A stretch of DNA of 64,000 nucleotides from Chryseobacterium suipulveris (GCF_022811685.1 NZ_CP094532.1:2319501-2383500), one strand, 5' to 3'; counted from the first letter of the stretch, positions 43,430 to 52,363 are shown. The notes: generated from the sequence alone by a model not told the origin. Translations and numbers: made by a program.

Positions 43430-44017
43430 ATGAAAAATAATTCATTAACCAAGTTATCACGAGTTTTACTTGCAGTATGCGGTATCGCACTTGCAGTGAG
43501 CATCTTCACCCCAATCTGGTCCATCTACCTTAATGCACCGCAATATCCGGAAGGTTTGGCTATGTTTCTGCATGCCAACAAAGTTTCTGGCGAGTATGAA
43601 ATCATCAACGGACTGAACCACTATATCGGGATGAAGGAAATCCATGCCGACGAATTCTGGGAATTTAAAATTTTACCGTATGCATTGGGCGGATTTGCAC
43701 TACTTTGTCTGCTTGCGGCAGCTCTCAACAAAAGAGCGCTCCTTTATCTAGTTACAGGACTTTTCCTTTTGTTCGGAATTGGTTTCATGGCTGACTTCTA
43801 CTACTGGCTCTACGATTACGGGCACAATCTGAATCCAAACGCAGCCATCGTAGTTCCTGGAATGTCTTACCAACCGCCATTATTTGGCTACAAACAGCTC
43901 CTGAACTTCGAAGTGTGGTCGTATCCGAACATCGGCGGGATTATTATGATCGCTGTTGCCGTAATTTTGTGTATCTTAGCATTTCTTGAATTTAGAAAAG
44001 CGAAAAAAGCTGCTTAA
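43430..44017 (+). CDS. membrane protein of the nos cluster (NosB-like position)
   Basis: A 195-residue protein with four hydrophobic segments: near 11-30, 82-100, 105-125 and 172-190 (VLLAVCGIALAVSIFTPIW, FALLCLLAAALN, LLYLVTGLFLLFGIGFMADFYYWLYDYGHNL, IIMIAVAVILCILAFL). Between the first two lies an extracytoplasmic loop with HYIGMKEIHADEFW. It sits just after nosZ and before nosL, where clade II clusters carry a small membrane protein of unknown role. The conserved Tyr/Trp/His and Met residues could take part in copper handling or quinone contact, but this is a guess. Confidence 0.8.
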   Translation: MKNNSLTKLSRVLLAVCGIALAVSIFTPIWSIYLNAPQYPEGLAMFLHANKVSGEYEIINGLNHYIGMKEIHADEFWEFKILPYALGGFALLCLLAAALNKRALLYLVTGLFLLFGIGFMADFYYWLYDYGHNLNPNAAIVVPGMSYQPPLFGYKQLLNFEVWSYPNIGGIIMIAVAVILCILAFLEFRKAKKAA

Positions 44018-44039
44018 CATTAAAAGTAAAAATGAAATT

Positions 44040-44450
44040 ATGAAGTTATTCAGAAGTTTAATTCTATCGGGAGCATTGCTCGCACTCGCATGTTGTGCGA
44101 AAAGCGGTCCACAGGAAATCGCCACCGGTAAAGATCAGTGCGACAATTGTAAAATGACGATCACTGAAGCAAAGTATGCCACACAACTCACCACCGAAAA
44201 AGGGCGAAACTACAAGTTTGACGACATCAGCTGCTTGCAGAGTTACGAAACATCAAACCCGGACAAAGCGACGAACGCTACTTCTTATGTCGCCGATTTC
44301 CCAAGTGGTCAGTTCATCGATCTAAAAACTGCAACATTGATCACCGGAGGAACCATAAAAAGTCCGATGGGAGGCAACACTCAGGCATTTAAAGATAAAG
44401 CCGCTGCCCAAAAAGCAGCCGAGGAATTAGGCGCAAACATCGTACAGTAA
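44040..44450 (+). CDS. nosL: NosL copper chaperone lipoprotein
   Basis: A 136-residue lipoprotein (lipobox LACC) started at MKLFRSLILSG. The NosL signature CDNCKMTITEAKYA lies near residue 38, with FDDISCLQSYE and the late SPMGGNTQAFKD. NosL binds Cu(I) and delivers it for CuZ assembly in NosZ. A longer frame upstream overlaps the preceding gene and is rejected. It is 22 bases after the membrane protein gene. Confidence 0.93.
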   Translation: MKLFRSLILSGALLALACCAKSGPQEIATGKDQCDNCKMTITEAKYATQLTTEKGRNYKFDDISCLQSYETSNPDKATNATSYVADFPSGQFIDLKTATLITGGTIKSPMGGNTQAFKDKAAAQKAAEELGANIVQ

Positions 44451-44472
44451 CCCTCTTTTTCCCAATTGCACA

Positions 44473-44526
44473 TAAGGGTAATTAAGCTTTTATTGAATGA
44501 TAAAATCCTGATTACCCTTATTTTTA
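44473..44526 (+). terminator. terminator-like hairpin between nosL and nosD
   Basis: Perfect 10-bp arms TAAGGGTAAT / ATTACCCTTA around a 28-base loop, then TTTTTATG. It may attenuate transcription into nosDFY. Confidence 0.55.
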
Positions 44527-44540
44527 TGTAATTTGCTGAA

Positions 44541-45785
44541 ATGATTTTAAACAAAACAATAAAGCTGATCTTGCTGCTCGTTCCGGTTTTCGTCTTTACC
44601 AAAGATTTGAAGGTCGGGAAAAATGAGCAGTACACCACCATCAAATCTGCACTCGCCGCTGCTGAAAACGGGGATCGGATTCTGGTGGAAAAAGGCGTTT
44701 ACAAAGAAGGAACCATCGACATAACCAAATCGGTAAGTTTAATCGGGATCGACCGACCTGTACTCGACGGTGAGTTTAAGGGAGAGATCATCACCTTTCG
44801 CGATGCAGACAAGATTCTTTTGCAAGGATTCAAACTCATCAATGCCGGAAAAGATGAAATTAAGAGTATTGCCGCGGTTCATATTTACACCAGTGCCGAT
44901 TCCGTAATCATAGACAATATTTTCGAGAATAACTACTTCGGAATTTATGTACAGCGGGGATTGCGCTGCCTGATTCAAAACAACAAAATCACCACCACGA
45001 GAGGAACCTCACAGGAAAACATCGGCGACGGAATCCACCTTCTTGGAAGTACCGAAATCTGGGTGAAACACAACTTTATCAGCGGACATAAAGACGGAAT
45101 CTACCTTGAGAAAAACATGCGCTGCTATATTTTCAAGAATCTTTCCAGAAATAATCTGCGATACGGACTGCACTTTATGTTTTCCAATGACAGCGTTTAT
45201 ACCGGAAATGTATTCGACAACAACGGAGCGGGAGTTGCGGTGATGTATGCGATGAATGTGAGCATGTTCAGCAACAAATTTATCAACAACTGGGGCGACA
45301 GTGTTTACGGACTTTTGCTCAAAGAAATCTCGTTCAGTAAGATCAAAGACAATATCTTCGAAAACAATACCACGGGAATTTTTGCCGACGGAGCCACGAA
45401 AATCGACTATTACAATAACCAGTTCGAGGACAACGGATGGGCTCTGAAAATCAATTCCAACTGTATGGAAAACAGGATTTCGAGGAACAACTTCATCAAC
45501 AATACTTTCGATGTGAGCACCAACGGAACTGTGGTGATGAACGACTTTAAACAAAATTATTGGGACAAGTATGAAGGTTACGACCTCAACAAAGACAAAA
45601 TCGGCGACATCCCGTTTCACCCACTTAGTTTTTATGCGGTTTTGGTGGAACAGAATCCATCGGTGATGCTACTTTTCCGAACGTTCTTTGTAGATTTAAT
45701 GGACCGGATGGAAAAAATAATCCCGAGTTTGACCCCCGAAAGTTTTGTGGACGACGAACCATTGATGAACCCTGTGAAAATATAG
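44541..45785 (+). CDS. nosD: NosD periplasmic beta-helix protein
   Basis: A 414-residue exported protein. Signal segment LILLLVPVFVFTKD, then a right-handed beta helix (CASH domains) with repeats of the type IIDNIFENNYFGIYVQ, CLIQNNKITTTRG, CYIFKNLSRNNLRYGLHFMFSND, VYTGNVFDNNGAGVAVMYA, and a C-terminal part with YWDKYEGYDLNKDKIGDIPF, which is diagnostic of NosD. It works with NosF and NosY to mature the CuZ centre of NosZ. A long imperfect hairpin separates it from nosF. Confidence 0.95.
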   Translation: MILNKTIKLILLLVPVFVFTKDLKVGKNEQYTTIKSALAAAENGDRILVEKGVYKEGTIDITKSVSLIGIDRPVLDGEFKGEIITFRDADKILLQGFKLINAGKDEIKSIAAVHIYTSADSVIIDNIFENNYFGIYVQRGLRCLIQNNKITTTRGTSQENIGDGIHLLGSTEIWVKHNFISGHKDGIYLEKNMRCYIFKNLSRNNLRYGLHFMFSNDSVYTGNVFDNNGAGVAVMYAMNVSMFSNKFINNWGDSVYGLLLKEISFSKIKDNIFENNTTGIFADGATKIDYYNNQFEDNGWALKINSNCMENRISRNNFINNTFDVSTNGTVVMNDFKQNYWDKYEGYDLNKDKIGDIPFHPLSFYAVLVEQNPSVMLLFRTFFVDLMDRMEKIIPSLTPESFVDDEPLMNPVKI

Positions 45786-45797
45786 ATAATAGACATC

Positions 45798-45848
45798 GAT
45801 TTCAGACAACAGACTTTATCAGAAGTCTCGTGTCTGATTTCTGAAATC
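45798..45848. repeat. interrupted hairpin between nosD and nosF
   Basis: Outer arms GATTTCAGA / TCTGAAATC and inner arms AGACTT / AAGTCT. No T tract follows, so it is not a plain terminator; it could affect mRNA processing. The words resemble other intergenic filler in this window. Confidence 0.5.
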
Positions 45849-45859
45849 TAAAAAAGATT

Positions 45860-46573
45860 ATGATTGAGATAAAGAATCTTTCCAAGAAATTCCAAAAGTT
45901 TAAGGCGTTAAACGATATTAATATTCAGTTTAGCCAGGGACATTCCGTTGCGCTCATCGGACCGAACGGCTGTGGAAAAACCACGATGATCAAATGCATT
46001 CTAGGACTGAATGTGGTGGAAGAAGGCGACATCATTGTGAACGGCGAAAGTGTAAAAGATCATTACCAATACCGCGAAAACATCGGTTACATGCCGCAAA
46101 TCGGGCGATATCCTGAGAATATGACGATCGAGGAAACGATCAGAATGATCAAAGATACGCGGAAGAATAAAACCGCAGTACTCGATACCGAACTGCTCGA
46201 AGCTTTCGAACTTGAAAAAATTTATGACAAAAAAATGCGGACGCTTTCCGGCGGAACCACGCAGAAAGTAAGTGCGGTATTGGCGTTTATGTTTGACCCA
46301 AACATCATCATCCTCGATGAACCCACTGCAGGACTCGATCCGCTCGCTTCGGAGATTCTGAAAAACAAAATCATCAAGGAAAAAAATAAGGGGAAACTTA
46401 TCATCATCACTTCCCACCTTTTGAGCGAGCTCGACGACATCATCAGCGAAATCGTTTTTATGAATGAGGGGAAAGTGATTGTGCATCAATCCGTAGCCGA
46501 TCTTCAATCCGAAACCAACACCACGAAAATATCGGAAGGAATTATCTCAATTTTAAAAGGAATGAAAAAATGA
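45860..46573 (+). CDS. nosF: NosF ABC ATPase
   Basis: A 237-residue ATPase: Walker A LIGPNGCGKTTMIK near residue 38, YMPQIGRYPENMTIEET (Q loop), signature LSGGTTQKVSAVLAF near 130, Walker B IIILDEPTAGLDP near 150, switch His in ITSHLLSELDDI. It energises the NosFY transporter that supplies sulfur for CuZ. The last codons overlap the nosY start (ATGA). Confidence 0.95.
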   Translation: MIEIKNLSKKFQKFKALNDINIQFSQGHSVALIGPNGCGKTTMIKCILGLNVVEEGDIIVNGESVKDHYQYRENIGYMPQIGRYPENMTIEETIRMIKDTRKNKTAVLDTELLEAFELEKIYDKKMRTLSGGTTQKVSAVLAFMFDPNIIILDEPTAGLDPLASEILKNKIIKEKNKGKLIIITSHLLSELDDIISEIVFMNEGKVIVHQSVADLQSETNTTKISEGIISILKGMKK

Positions 46574-47337
46574 ACAGGATAGCAAGATTTATTTTATTCG
46601 ATATACTCAAAAACAAGATCGTGATTTTTTACACGGTACTTCTGTTCATCATTTCCTGGTCGGTTTTGGGGCTTGAATCCAACTTTACCAAAGCCACGCT
46701 GAGTTTGCTGAACATCGTACTTTTGGTGGTTCCGCTCGTGAGTATTATTTTCTCGACGATTTATGTGTACAACAGCAGTCAGTTCGTGGAGCTGCTTCTG
46801 AGCCAACCCGTTCCGCGCAGTAAAGTATGGTTTAATATCTTCCTCGGTTTGTCAACTGCGCTTACTTTGGCTTTTCTGCTTGGTTGCGGAATTCCTATTT
46901 TGCTGTATTCGTCGATTCAAACTGGCGCATCCTTAATTATCATCGGAATCTTTCTGTCGGTAATTTTTACTGCATTAGCGATGCTTGCCTCGATTTCTAC
47001 CAGAGACCGCGCAAAAGGAATTGGGATTTCTATTTTCATCTGGATGTTTTTTGCCATTATTTACGACGGCATTTTGCTGATCCTGATGTTCCAGTTTGCA
47101 GATTTCCCGATTGAAGGAATTATGTCGGCACTTACCGCAGTAAACCCGATCGGTTTGTCGAGGATTTTCGTGCTTCTCCAGCTGGACGTCGCTGCAATGC
47201 TCGGACAAGCAGGTGCGATTTTCAAGCAGGTTTTCGGTTCCGGTGGCGGAATGGGAATTTCGATCGCTGTACTGTCAATCTGGGCAATTTTCCCTTTTTT
47301 GTGGTCATTGATCAAATTCAACAAGAAGGATCTGTAG
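46570..47337 (+). CDS. nosY: NosY ABC permease
   Basis: A 255-residue permease with six hydrophobic segments: IVIFYTVLLFIISWSVLG, LLNIVLLVVPLVSIIFSTIYVY, LTLAFLLGCGIPILLY, LIIIGIFLSVIFTALAMLASIS, ISIFIWMFFAIIYDGILLILMF, and a C-terminal ISIAVLSIWAIFPFLWSL. The loop STRDRAKGIGI and the VELLLSQPVPRSKVW coupling part match NosY. Translationally coupled to nosF. Last gene of the nosDFY unit. Confidence 0.94.
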   Translation: MNRIARFILFDILKNKIVIFYTVLLFIISWSVLGLESNFTKATLSLLNIVLLVVPLVSIIFSTIYVYNSSQFVELLLSQPVPRSKVWFNIFLGLSTALTLAFLLGCGIPILLYSSIQTGASLIIIGIFLSVIFTALAMLASISTRDRAKGIGISIFIWMFFAIIYDGILLILMFQFADFPIEGIMSALTAVNPIGLSRIFVLLQLDVAAMLGQAGAIFKQVFGSGGGMGISIAVLSIWAIFPFLWSLIKFNKKDL

Positions 47338-47393
47338 CAAAAAATTTCAGGGAAATTTCTAATGATAAATATCAGATAATCAGACGAATACTT

Positions 47394-47409
47394 TATGATT
47401 ACAGTCATA
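47394..47409. promoter_or_regulatory. Crp/Fnr-type palindrome upstream of the fasciclin gene
   Basis: TATGA-TTACAG-TCATA (arms extend to TTATGA / TCATAA). Bases TACCTTTA at 47431 resemble a -7 box 30 bases from its centre, the same geometry as at 40666/40704. Confidence 0.6.
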
Positions 47410-47500
47410 AGGAAGCTCGTTTTTTCAGCTTACCTTTATCTTAAAATTCAAGGGGGTTACTTTGAATTGCATTATTAAGTTAAAACAAAAACCTAATCCA

Positions 47501-48055
47501 ATGAAAAAATCATTTCTAATTCTCGCTCTGGCTTCAATGGCCATCATTTCGTGCAAGAAAAATGAAACTGCAACAACAAGTTCTTCTACTGCGACCACTG
47601 AAGCTGTTGGTTCAGGTCAGGAAGCTGTGGTCGATTCAGACAGCGCACCGGATATCGTAAAACTGGCGGTATCGAATAAAGATCTGTCCACGCTGGTTAC
47701 CGCAGTACAAAAAGCGGGTCTCACTACTTCGCTCAGCAACGCTGGTCCATTCACAGTTTTTGCACCGACTAACGAAGCTTTCGACAAACTGCCGAAAGGC
47801 ACTGTTGACGATTTGCTGAAACCTGAAAACAATAACAAACTCAACGACATTCTCGGTCACCACACTTATGTTGGCGTAATCAAAACCGACCAAATGAACG
47901 ACGGGCAAAACCTTGGAATGGTGGACGGAAAAACCATCACCATCAAAATGGTGGACGGAAAACCAACCATTAACGGAAATGTAAACATCATCGCTTCCGT
48001 ACCTGCAGCAAACGGAATTGTACACGTTGTGGACGGCGTAATTTTGCCACAGTAA
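47501..48055 (+). CDS. fasciclin-domain lipoprotein
   Basis: A 184-residue lipoprotein (lipobox IISC near residue 18) started at MKKSFLILALASMAI. After a Thr/Ser-rich linker a single fasciclin domain spans about 50-184: DLSTLVTAVQKAGLTTSLSNAGPFTVFAPTNEAFDKLPKGTVDDLL, NKLNDILGHHTYVG, and the end IIASVPAANGIVHVVDGVILPQ (the conserved H2 box). Such domains mediate adhesion or protein contacts; in bacteria the role is poorly known. It follows nosY and shares the palindrome of the cytochrome promoter, which points to use under the same condition. Confidence 0.9.
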   Translation: MKKSFLILALASMAIISCKKNETATTSSSTATTEAVGSGQEAVVDSDSAPDIVKLAVSNKDLSTLVTAVQKAGLTTSLSNAGPFTVFAPTNEAFDKLPKGTVDDLLKPENNNKLNDILGHHTYVGVIKTDQMNDGQNLGMVDGKTITIKMVDGKPTINGNVNIIASVPAANGIVHVVDGVILPQ

Positions 48056-48088
48056 AAAGAAACTCATAGTTTATTAAATTTAATGTTG

Positions 48089-48124
48089 AAACGGCTTCCA
48101 AGTAATTTTGGAAGCCGTTTTTCT
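48089..48124. terminator. bidirectional terminator between convergent genes
   Basis: Perfect 13-bp stem AAACGGCTTCCAA / TTGGAAGCCGTTT with a six-base loop and T run; it separates the fasciclin gene from the minus-strand membrane protein gene. Confidence 0.85.
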
Positions 48125-48144
48125 AGGATTGAAACAAAGCAAGA

Positions 48145-49359
48145 TTAAGGTTCTTTACGAGTTTTGAGACTAACAAAAATCACCAACAGCGAAACCAGCA
48201 TCAGCAGTGAAATGACCAAAAGCGTTTGGCTTGCGTAGGGAATCGCCATGTACGTGATTGAAAAAACGCCCATAATCCCCAACATCGCCTCATTAAGGAA
48301 AATACCGAGGAGAAGGAGTTTCAGCCCCATCAACAGCGATTTGGTGATGTTGAATAAATTGGTCGCCAAAATCTGGTTGATGAGAAAAGTTGCGATACAC
48401 ATGAGCAAAACCAGGTGCAGATAAGCGATCACCACATTTCGGAAACCAAAAGCAAACTGACTCACCGCCGGAATATTGGAACCCAGCTGAAGCGCGATCT
48501 TCGCGGCAAAAGCGAAACCTGAATAGATCAGAACAAAACGGTGCATCGGCGACCATTTCAAGACGAGGTTGGTCCAGTTTCTCTTTACAAAAAGATAAAG
48601 CATGACCGCACCAATGGTTTGTCCGATCGTTGCAATCACTATCAAAACAAAAATATAAACCGGCATTTTCAGCCACAACACAGAAAGTCCGTAACCGATG
48701 AGACAGCCGACAAACATTAACCAAAAAAGGATTTTGTTCTCCCGGTCAGAAATCGGTGAACCCACTTCCTTCATCGAATACAGCAAAAATCCGATGCATG
48801 AAAAAATAAAGAAACCATTGTACTGGAAATGGAGATAATAATATTCAGAAGCCAGGAACATGTTCTGCGTCATCGTTTTGGTTGCTCCCATATAACCGAG
48901 GTGGAAAACGCCGAACGAGGAGATCACCATAAAAAACAGTCCGCCCAAAAACCATGGGATCGACGCGTCACGAATCCCTTTGGAATCTCTCCAGAAAGTC
49001 CAGGCAAAAATAAAACCGGTAACAATCGCGATGGTAGAAAAGCCAGTCGACATCCAGAAATATCCCCCATAACTAAAGGTGAACAGCATCCCAAACGACG
49101 CCACGACATTGGCAAGAATCAGATTCCGATATTTTGTAAGGTTCACTGTCTCCTTCACTTTACCCAAATAAATTACCGCCAAAACATAAATCGCATTGGA
49201 AATCCAGCCATAGAAAGCGAAGTGAGAGTGGGCGTGCTGCATAAACTTCTGCTCCACAAAAGGAAGCGAATAGGCGATTTTATAGCGCATGATGACTCCC
49301 AAAAGAGCCACCAGAAAAAAGTTAAAGACAGAAAATTTCAGCCAGAAAGATTTATTCAT
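48145..49359 (-). CDS. multi-helix membrane protein resembling heme-copper oxidase subunit I
   Basis: A 404-residue protein with about 11-12 hydrophobic helices. Histidines sit in helix contexts reminiscent of the heme-copper oxidase/NO reductase fold: QHAHSHFAFYGWISNAIYV (near residue 43), YYYLHFQYNGFFIF (near 175), SPMHRFVLIYSGF, and YLHLVLLMCIATF. The spacing is not that of a known oxidase and I cannot place the full metal set. It could be a heme protein involved in NO or N2O metabolism, or an unrelated histidine-rich transporter. It starts on the stop codon of a Crp/Fnr regulator gene (shared base), so the two form one unit. Confidence 0.65.
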   Translation of the reverse strand: MNKSFWLKFSVFNFFLVALLGVIMRYKIAYSLPFVEQKFMQHAHSHFAFYGWISNAIYVLAVIYLGKVKETVNLTKYRNLILANVVASFGMLFTFSYGGYFWMSTGFSTIAIVTGFIFAWTFWRDSKGIRDASIPWFLGGLFFMVISSFGVFHLGYMGATKTMTQNMFLASEYYYLHFQYNGFFIFSCIGFLLYSMKEVGSPISDRENKILFWLMFVGCLIGYGLSVLWLKMPVYIFVLIVIATIGQTIGAVMLYLFVKRNWTNLVLKWSPMHRFVLIYSGFAFAAKIALQLGSNIPAVSQFAFGFRNVVIAYLHLVLLMCIATFLINQILATNLFNITKSLLMGLKLLLLGIFLNEAMLGIMGVFSITYMAIPYASQTLLVISLLMLVSLLVIFVSLKTRKEP

Positions 49360-49955
49360 CAGTAATAGATTTTATGGTTGATCAGTTCGATTTTTTGTTC
49401 CTTCTCCATTTTTTTTACAGTGCGGATCACCGTTTCAATTGCCAATCCTGTAGAGTTTGCCATTTCTTTTCGGGTAACGTGGATGATGGTTTTTTCGCAG
49501 GGTTCCACACCGATTTCGCGTTTGTAGTTCTTCAGGAAATTCAGGATTCTCTCGTTTGGATTCTGATGGACGATGGATTTCAGCTTGATGGTTTTATTAT
49601 AGGCCTTTCTCGCAATCTGTTTCGTAAATCTAATGAGAATTTCGGGATTATTCATCATGAACTCCTGAAAAAGCGGCTCCGAAAATCTGAAAATTTCGGC
49701 AGACTCGCTGTTGATTAGCGCGCTACTCGGATATCTTTCCTGCAACAAAAACGGCGGCTCGCCCAAAAACTGGTATTCCGAGATTTTGTCAATCAGGAAT
49801 TCCTTGCCTTCAGAATCTGTGTTGTACACCTTTACTTCGCCTTCAGTAAGGTAAAAAAGGCAAACCGCCCGCTCGTCTTCACGGAAAAGGTGATCCTTTC
49901 GCTTGAGTCGGAAACGGGGAATATTGTTTTTCAGCAGAAGCTCTCGGGAAAACAT
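49359..49955 (-). CDS. Crp/Fnr-family transcription regulator
   Basis: A 198-residue regulator. N-terminal cyclic-nucleotide-binding fold about 15-115 (FREDERAVCLFYLTEGEVKVYNTDSEGKEFLIDKISEYQFLGEPPFL), a long dimer helix, and a C-terminal winged helix with the recognition part TRKEMANSTGLAIETVIRTVKKME. It lacks the N-terminal Cys cluster of FNR, so iron-sulfur oxygen sensing is unlikely; heme-based NO sensing as in DNR is one option. Its gene is coupled to the oxidase-like membrane protein and lies next to nos genes bearing Crp-type palindromes. Confidence 0.88.
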   Translation of the reverse strand: MFSRELLLKNNIPRFRLKRKDHLFREDERAVCLFYLTEGEVKVYNTDSEGKEFLIDKISEYQFLGEPPFLLQERYPSSALINSESAEIFRFSEPLFQEFMMNNPEILIRFTKQIARKAYNKTIKLKSIVHQNPNERILNFLKNYKREIGVEPCEKTIIHVTRKEMANSTGLAIETVIRTVKKMEKEQKIELINHKIYY

Positions 49956-50144
49956 ATGGAATTTTTCCCAAATTTATTAAAAAATACCAATCTGTCCGAA
50001 TTAAAGGTGGAGAAATTTTGAGGATGAGTGATGAACGATGAATAATGAATGGTGAATTTTGAATTGTTTCCAATATTAATTTTTCGAAAACATTTCGTGC
50101 GATAACCATAAATTCAATATTTTTGAGGAAATCTATATTGCTTT

Positions 50145-52205
50145 ATGCCGAACCAGTTTAACCCGAGAGATATTACGTGGCTTGCCTTTAACGAAAGAGT
50201 GATGCAGGAAGCGATGGACGAGAATGTTCCGCTTCATCTGCGGATCCGTTTTCTGGGGATTTTCTCCAATAATCTCGACGAGTTTTTCAGGGTGAGAGTT
50301 GCCGGTCTGAAACGTGCGATGGACTTTAAAGACAAGTTCATCACCGAATCTTTTTATCAGCTACCGACGAAGATTCTGCAAAATATCAATGAAATCGTCA
50401 TCAAGCAGCAACAGGATTTCGATAAGACCTGGAAGAAGATCCAGATCGAAATGGCGGAGCAGAAAGTCTTCATCAGAACCGCAAAAACACTGACCGACGA
50501 ACAGAAAAAATTTGTGAGAAAATATTTCGATGAAGTGGTGGAAAGCAACGTGATCCCGATTCTTCTTCACGAAAATGTTCCGATGCCTTATTTAAGGGAC
50601 AAATCCCTCTACCTCGGAATTGCGATGCGCCGCAAAGAATGGCAGTACGAAAGCAAATTTGCCATTATCGAAATTCCGTCGAGAATTGTGGGCAGATTTG
50701 TGCTACTTCCGTCCGATGACAAAGACGAGAAAAACGTTATGCTGCTCGAAGATGTGATCACCTTCAACCTTCCGCATATTTTCTCGTATTTCGGGTATGA
50801 TGATTTCGAGGCCAACTGTTTCAAAGTGACCAAAGATGCCGAATTTGATTTAGACAACGACATTAAAACCACTCTTGCCGAAAAAATACAAAAAGGCATT
50901 AAAGCCCGACGAAAAGGGAAACCGACACGTTTCGTCTTCGACAAGGAAATGGACAAAGCACTGCTTGAATTCCTCATCCGCAAACTGAGTTTAACGAAAA
51001 GAGACAGCATTATTCCTGGTGGAAAAATTCATAACTTCCGTCATTTTATGGATTTCCCCGATGTCTTCAAAAGCTATAAAAACCCTGTTGAAAGAACATC
51101 TTTCGACCACCCCGAATTTGTTGGAAAAAGAGTGACCGACGTAATTCAGAAACACGACGTACTCCTCACCTTTCCATATCACACCTACACTCCCGTTATC
51201 GATTTGATGCGGGAAGCAGCGATGGATCCCGACGTGAAAACCATCCAGATCACGGCATACCGATTGGCGAGTAATTCAAAAATCGTGAACGCGCTGATTA
51301 ACGCCGCAAGAAACGGAAAAGAAGTAACCGTAATGCTCGAACTCCGCGCAAGATTCGATGAAGAAAGCAATCTGGAATGGAAAGAAATTCTGGAGCAGGA
51401 AAGCGTGAAAGTTCTGGTCGGAATTCCTAACAAAAAAGTCCACGCCAAGCTCTGCGTCATCAAGAAAAGAGCCCACGGAAAAACGATCCAGTATGGTTTT
51501 GTAAGCACAGGAAACTTCAACGAAAAAACCGCAAGGATTTACGGCGACCATTTGCTAATGACTGCTGACAGAGGAATCATGGCAGACATTAACAAAGTGT
51601 TCAACGTGTTGAGAAAACCAAAAGACGACATTATGCCCGCGTTGAAAACCTGCAAAAATTTGTTGGTTTGTCCGCAGTTTATGCGCGAAAAAATCGTGTA
51701 CCACATCGATCGCGAAATCGAGGAAGCAAAGGCGGGGCGAAAAGCCGAGATGATTATCAAAGTTAATTCGCTGAGCGACCGAAACCTCATCATCAAACTT
51801 TATGAAGCCGCAAAAGCAGGAGTAGTCGTAAAAATGATCGTCCGCGGAATTTACTGCGCCGTGAACCAGAAGGAATTCAAACAAAAAATCCAGGCGATCA
51901 GCATTGTTGACGAATATCTGGAACACGCGAGAGTAATGTATTTCTACAACAAGGGCAATGAAGACATCTATATTTCCTCCGCCGACTGGATGACGCGAAA
52001 CCTCGACTACCGAATTGAAGCCGCCGCAAGAATCAACCAGAAAAGTTTAAAGAAAGAGATTAAAGACATTCTTGAAATACAGCTGAGCGACAACGTAAAA
52101 GCCAGAATTCTCGACAAGCGAATGAGCAACCGTTATGTGGAAACTGGCAAGACCGAAATCCGCTCGCAGATTGAAACGTATAAATATTTGAAAGGGAAAG
52201 GTTGA
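50145..52205 (+). CDS. ppk1: polyphosphate kinase 1
   Basis: A 686-residue enzyme of usual PPK1 length. N-terminal helical domain with FNERVMQEAMDENVPLHLRIRFLGIFSNNLDEFFRVRVAGLKR, head domain, and two phospholipase D-like C-terminal domains. The autophosphorylated His is in VGIPNKKVHAKLCVIKKR near residue 430, with YGFVSTGNFNEKTARIYGDHLL following, and VRGIYCAV and YISSADWMTRNLDYRIEAA in the last domain. It makes polyphosphate from ATP at the membrane. It stands alone after its promoter region. Confidence 0.96.
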   Translation: MPNQFNPRDITWLAFNERVMQEAMDENVPLHLRIRFLGIFSNNLDEFFRVRVAGLKRAMDFKDKFITESFYQLPTKILQNINEIVIKQQQDFDKTWKKIQIEMAEQKVFIRTAKTLTDEQKKFVRKYFDEVVESNVIPILLHENVPMPYLRDKSLYLGIAMRRKEWQYESKFAIIEIPSRIVGRFVLLPSDDKDEKNVMLLEDVITFNLPHIFSYFGYDDFEANCFKVTKDAEFDLDNDIKTTLAEKIQKGIKARRKGKPTRFVFDKEMDKALLEFLIRKLSLTKRDSIIPGGKIHNFRHFMDFPDVFKSYKNPVERTSFDHPEFVGKRVTDVIQKHDVLLTFPYHTYTPVIDLMREAAMDPDVKTIQITAYRLASNSKIVNALINAARNGKEVTVMLELRARFDEESNLEWKEILEQESVKVLVGIPNKKVHAKLCVIKKRAHGKTIQYGFVSTGNFNEKTARIYGDHLLMTADRGIMADINKVFNVLRKPKDDIMPALKTCKNLLVCPQFMREKIVYHIDREIEEAKAGRKAEMIIKVNSLSDRNLIIKLYEAAKAGVVVKMIVRGIYCAVNQKEFKQKIQAISIVDEYLEHARVMYFYNKGNEDIYISSADWMTRNLDYRIEAAARINQKSLKKEIKDILEIQLSDNVKARILDKRMSNRYVETGKTEIRSQIETYKYLKGKG

Positions 52206-52363
52206 TAAAACTTAGTTGGTTGTAGGTGCAGATGGGTGCAGTTGGTTGCAATTGGTGCGTTTTGGTTCCCATTTTTCATTATTAATTATTCATTATTAAT
52301 TCCGATTTCGTAATTCCCTGTCTGCCGATAGGCAGGGTATTTCGTATTTCGTATTTAAAACCT
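52206..52363. other. word-like filler before the riboswitch promoter
   Basis: Low-complexity words (ggtgcagatgggtgcagttggttgc, cattattaattattcattattaatt, gtatttcgtatttcg) and a small inverted repeat CCCTGTCTGCC / GGCAGGG near 52317. No gene. Confidence 0.5.
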
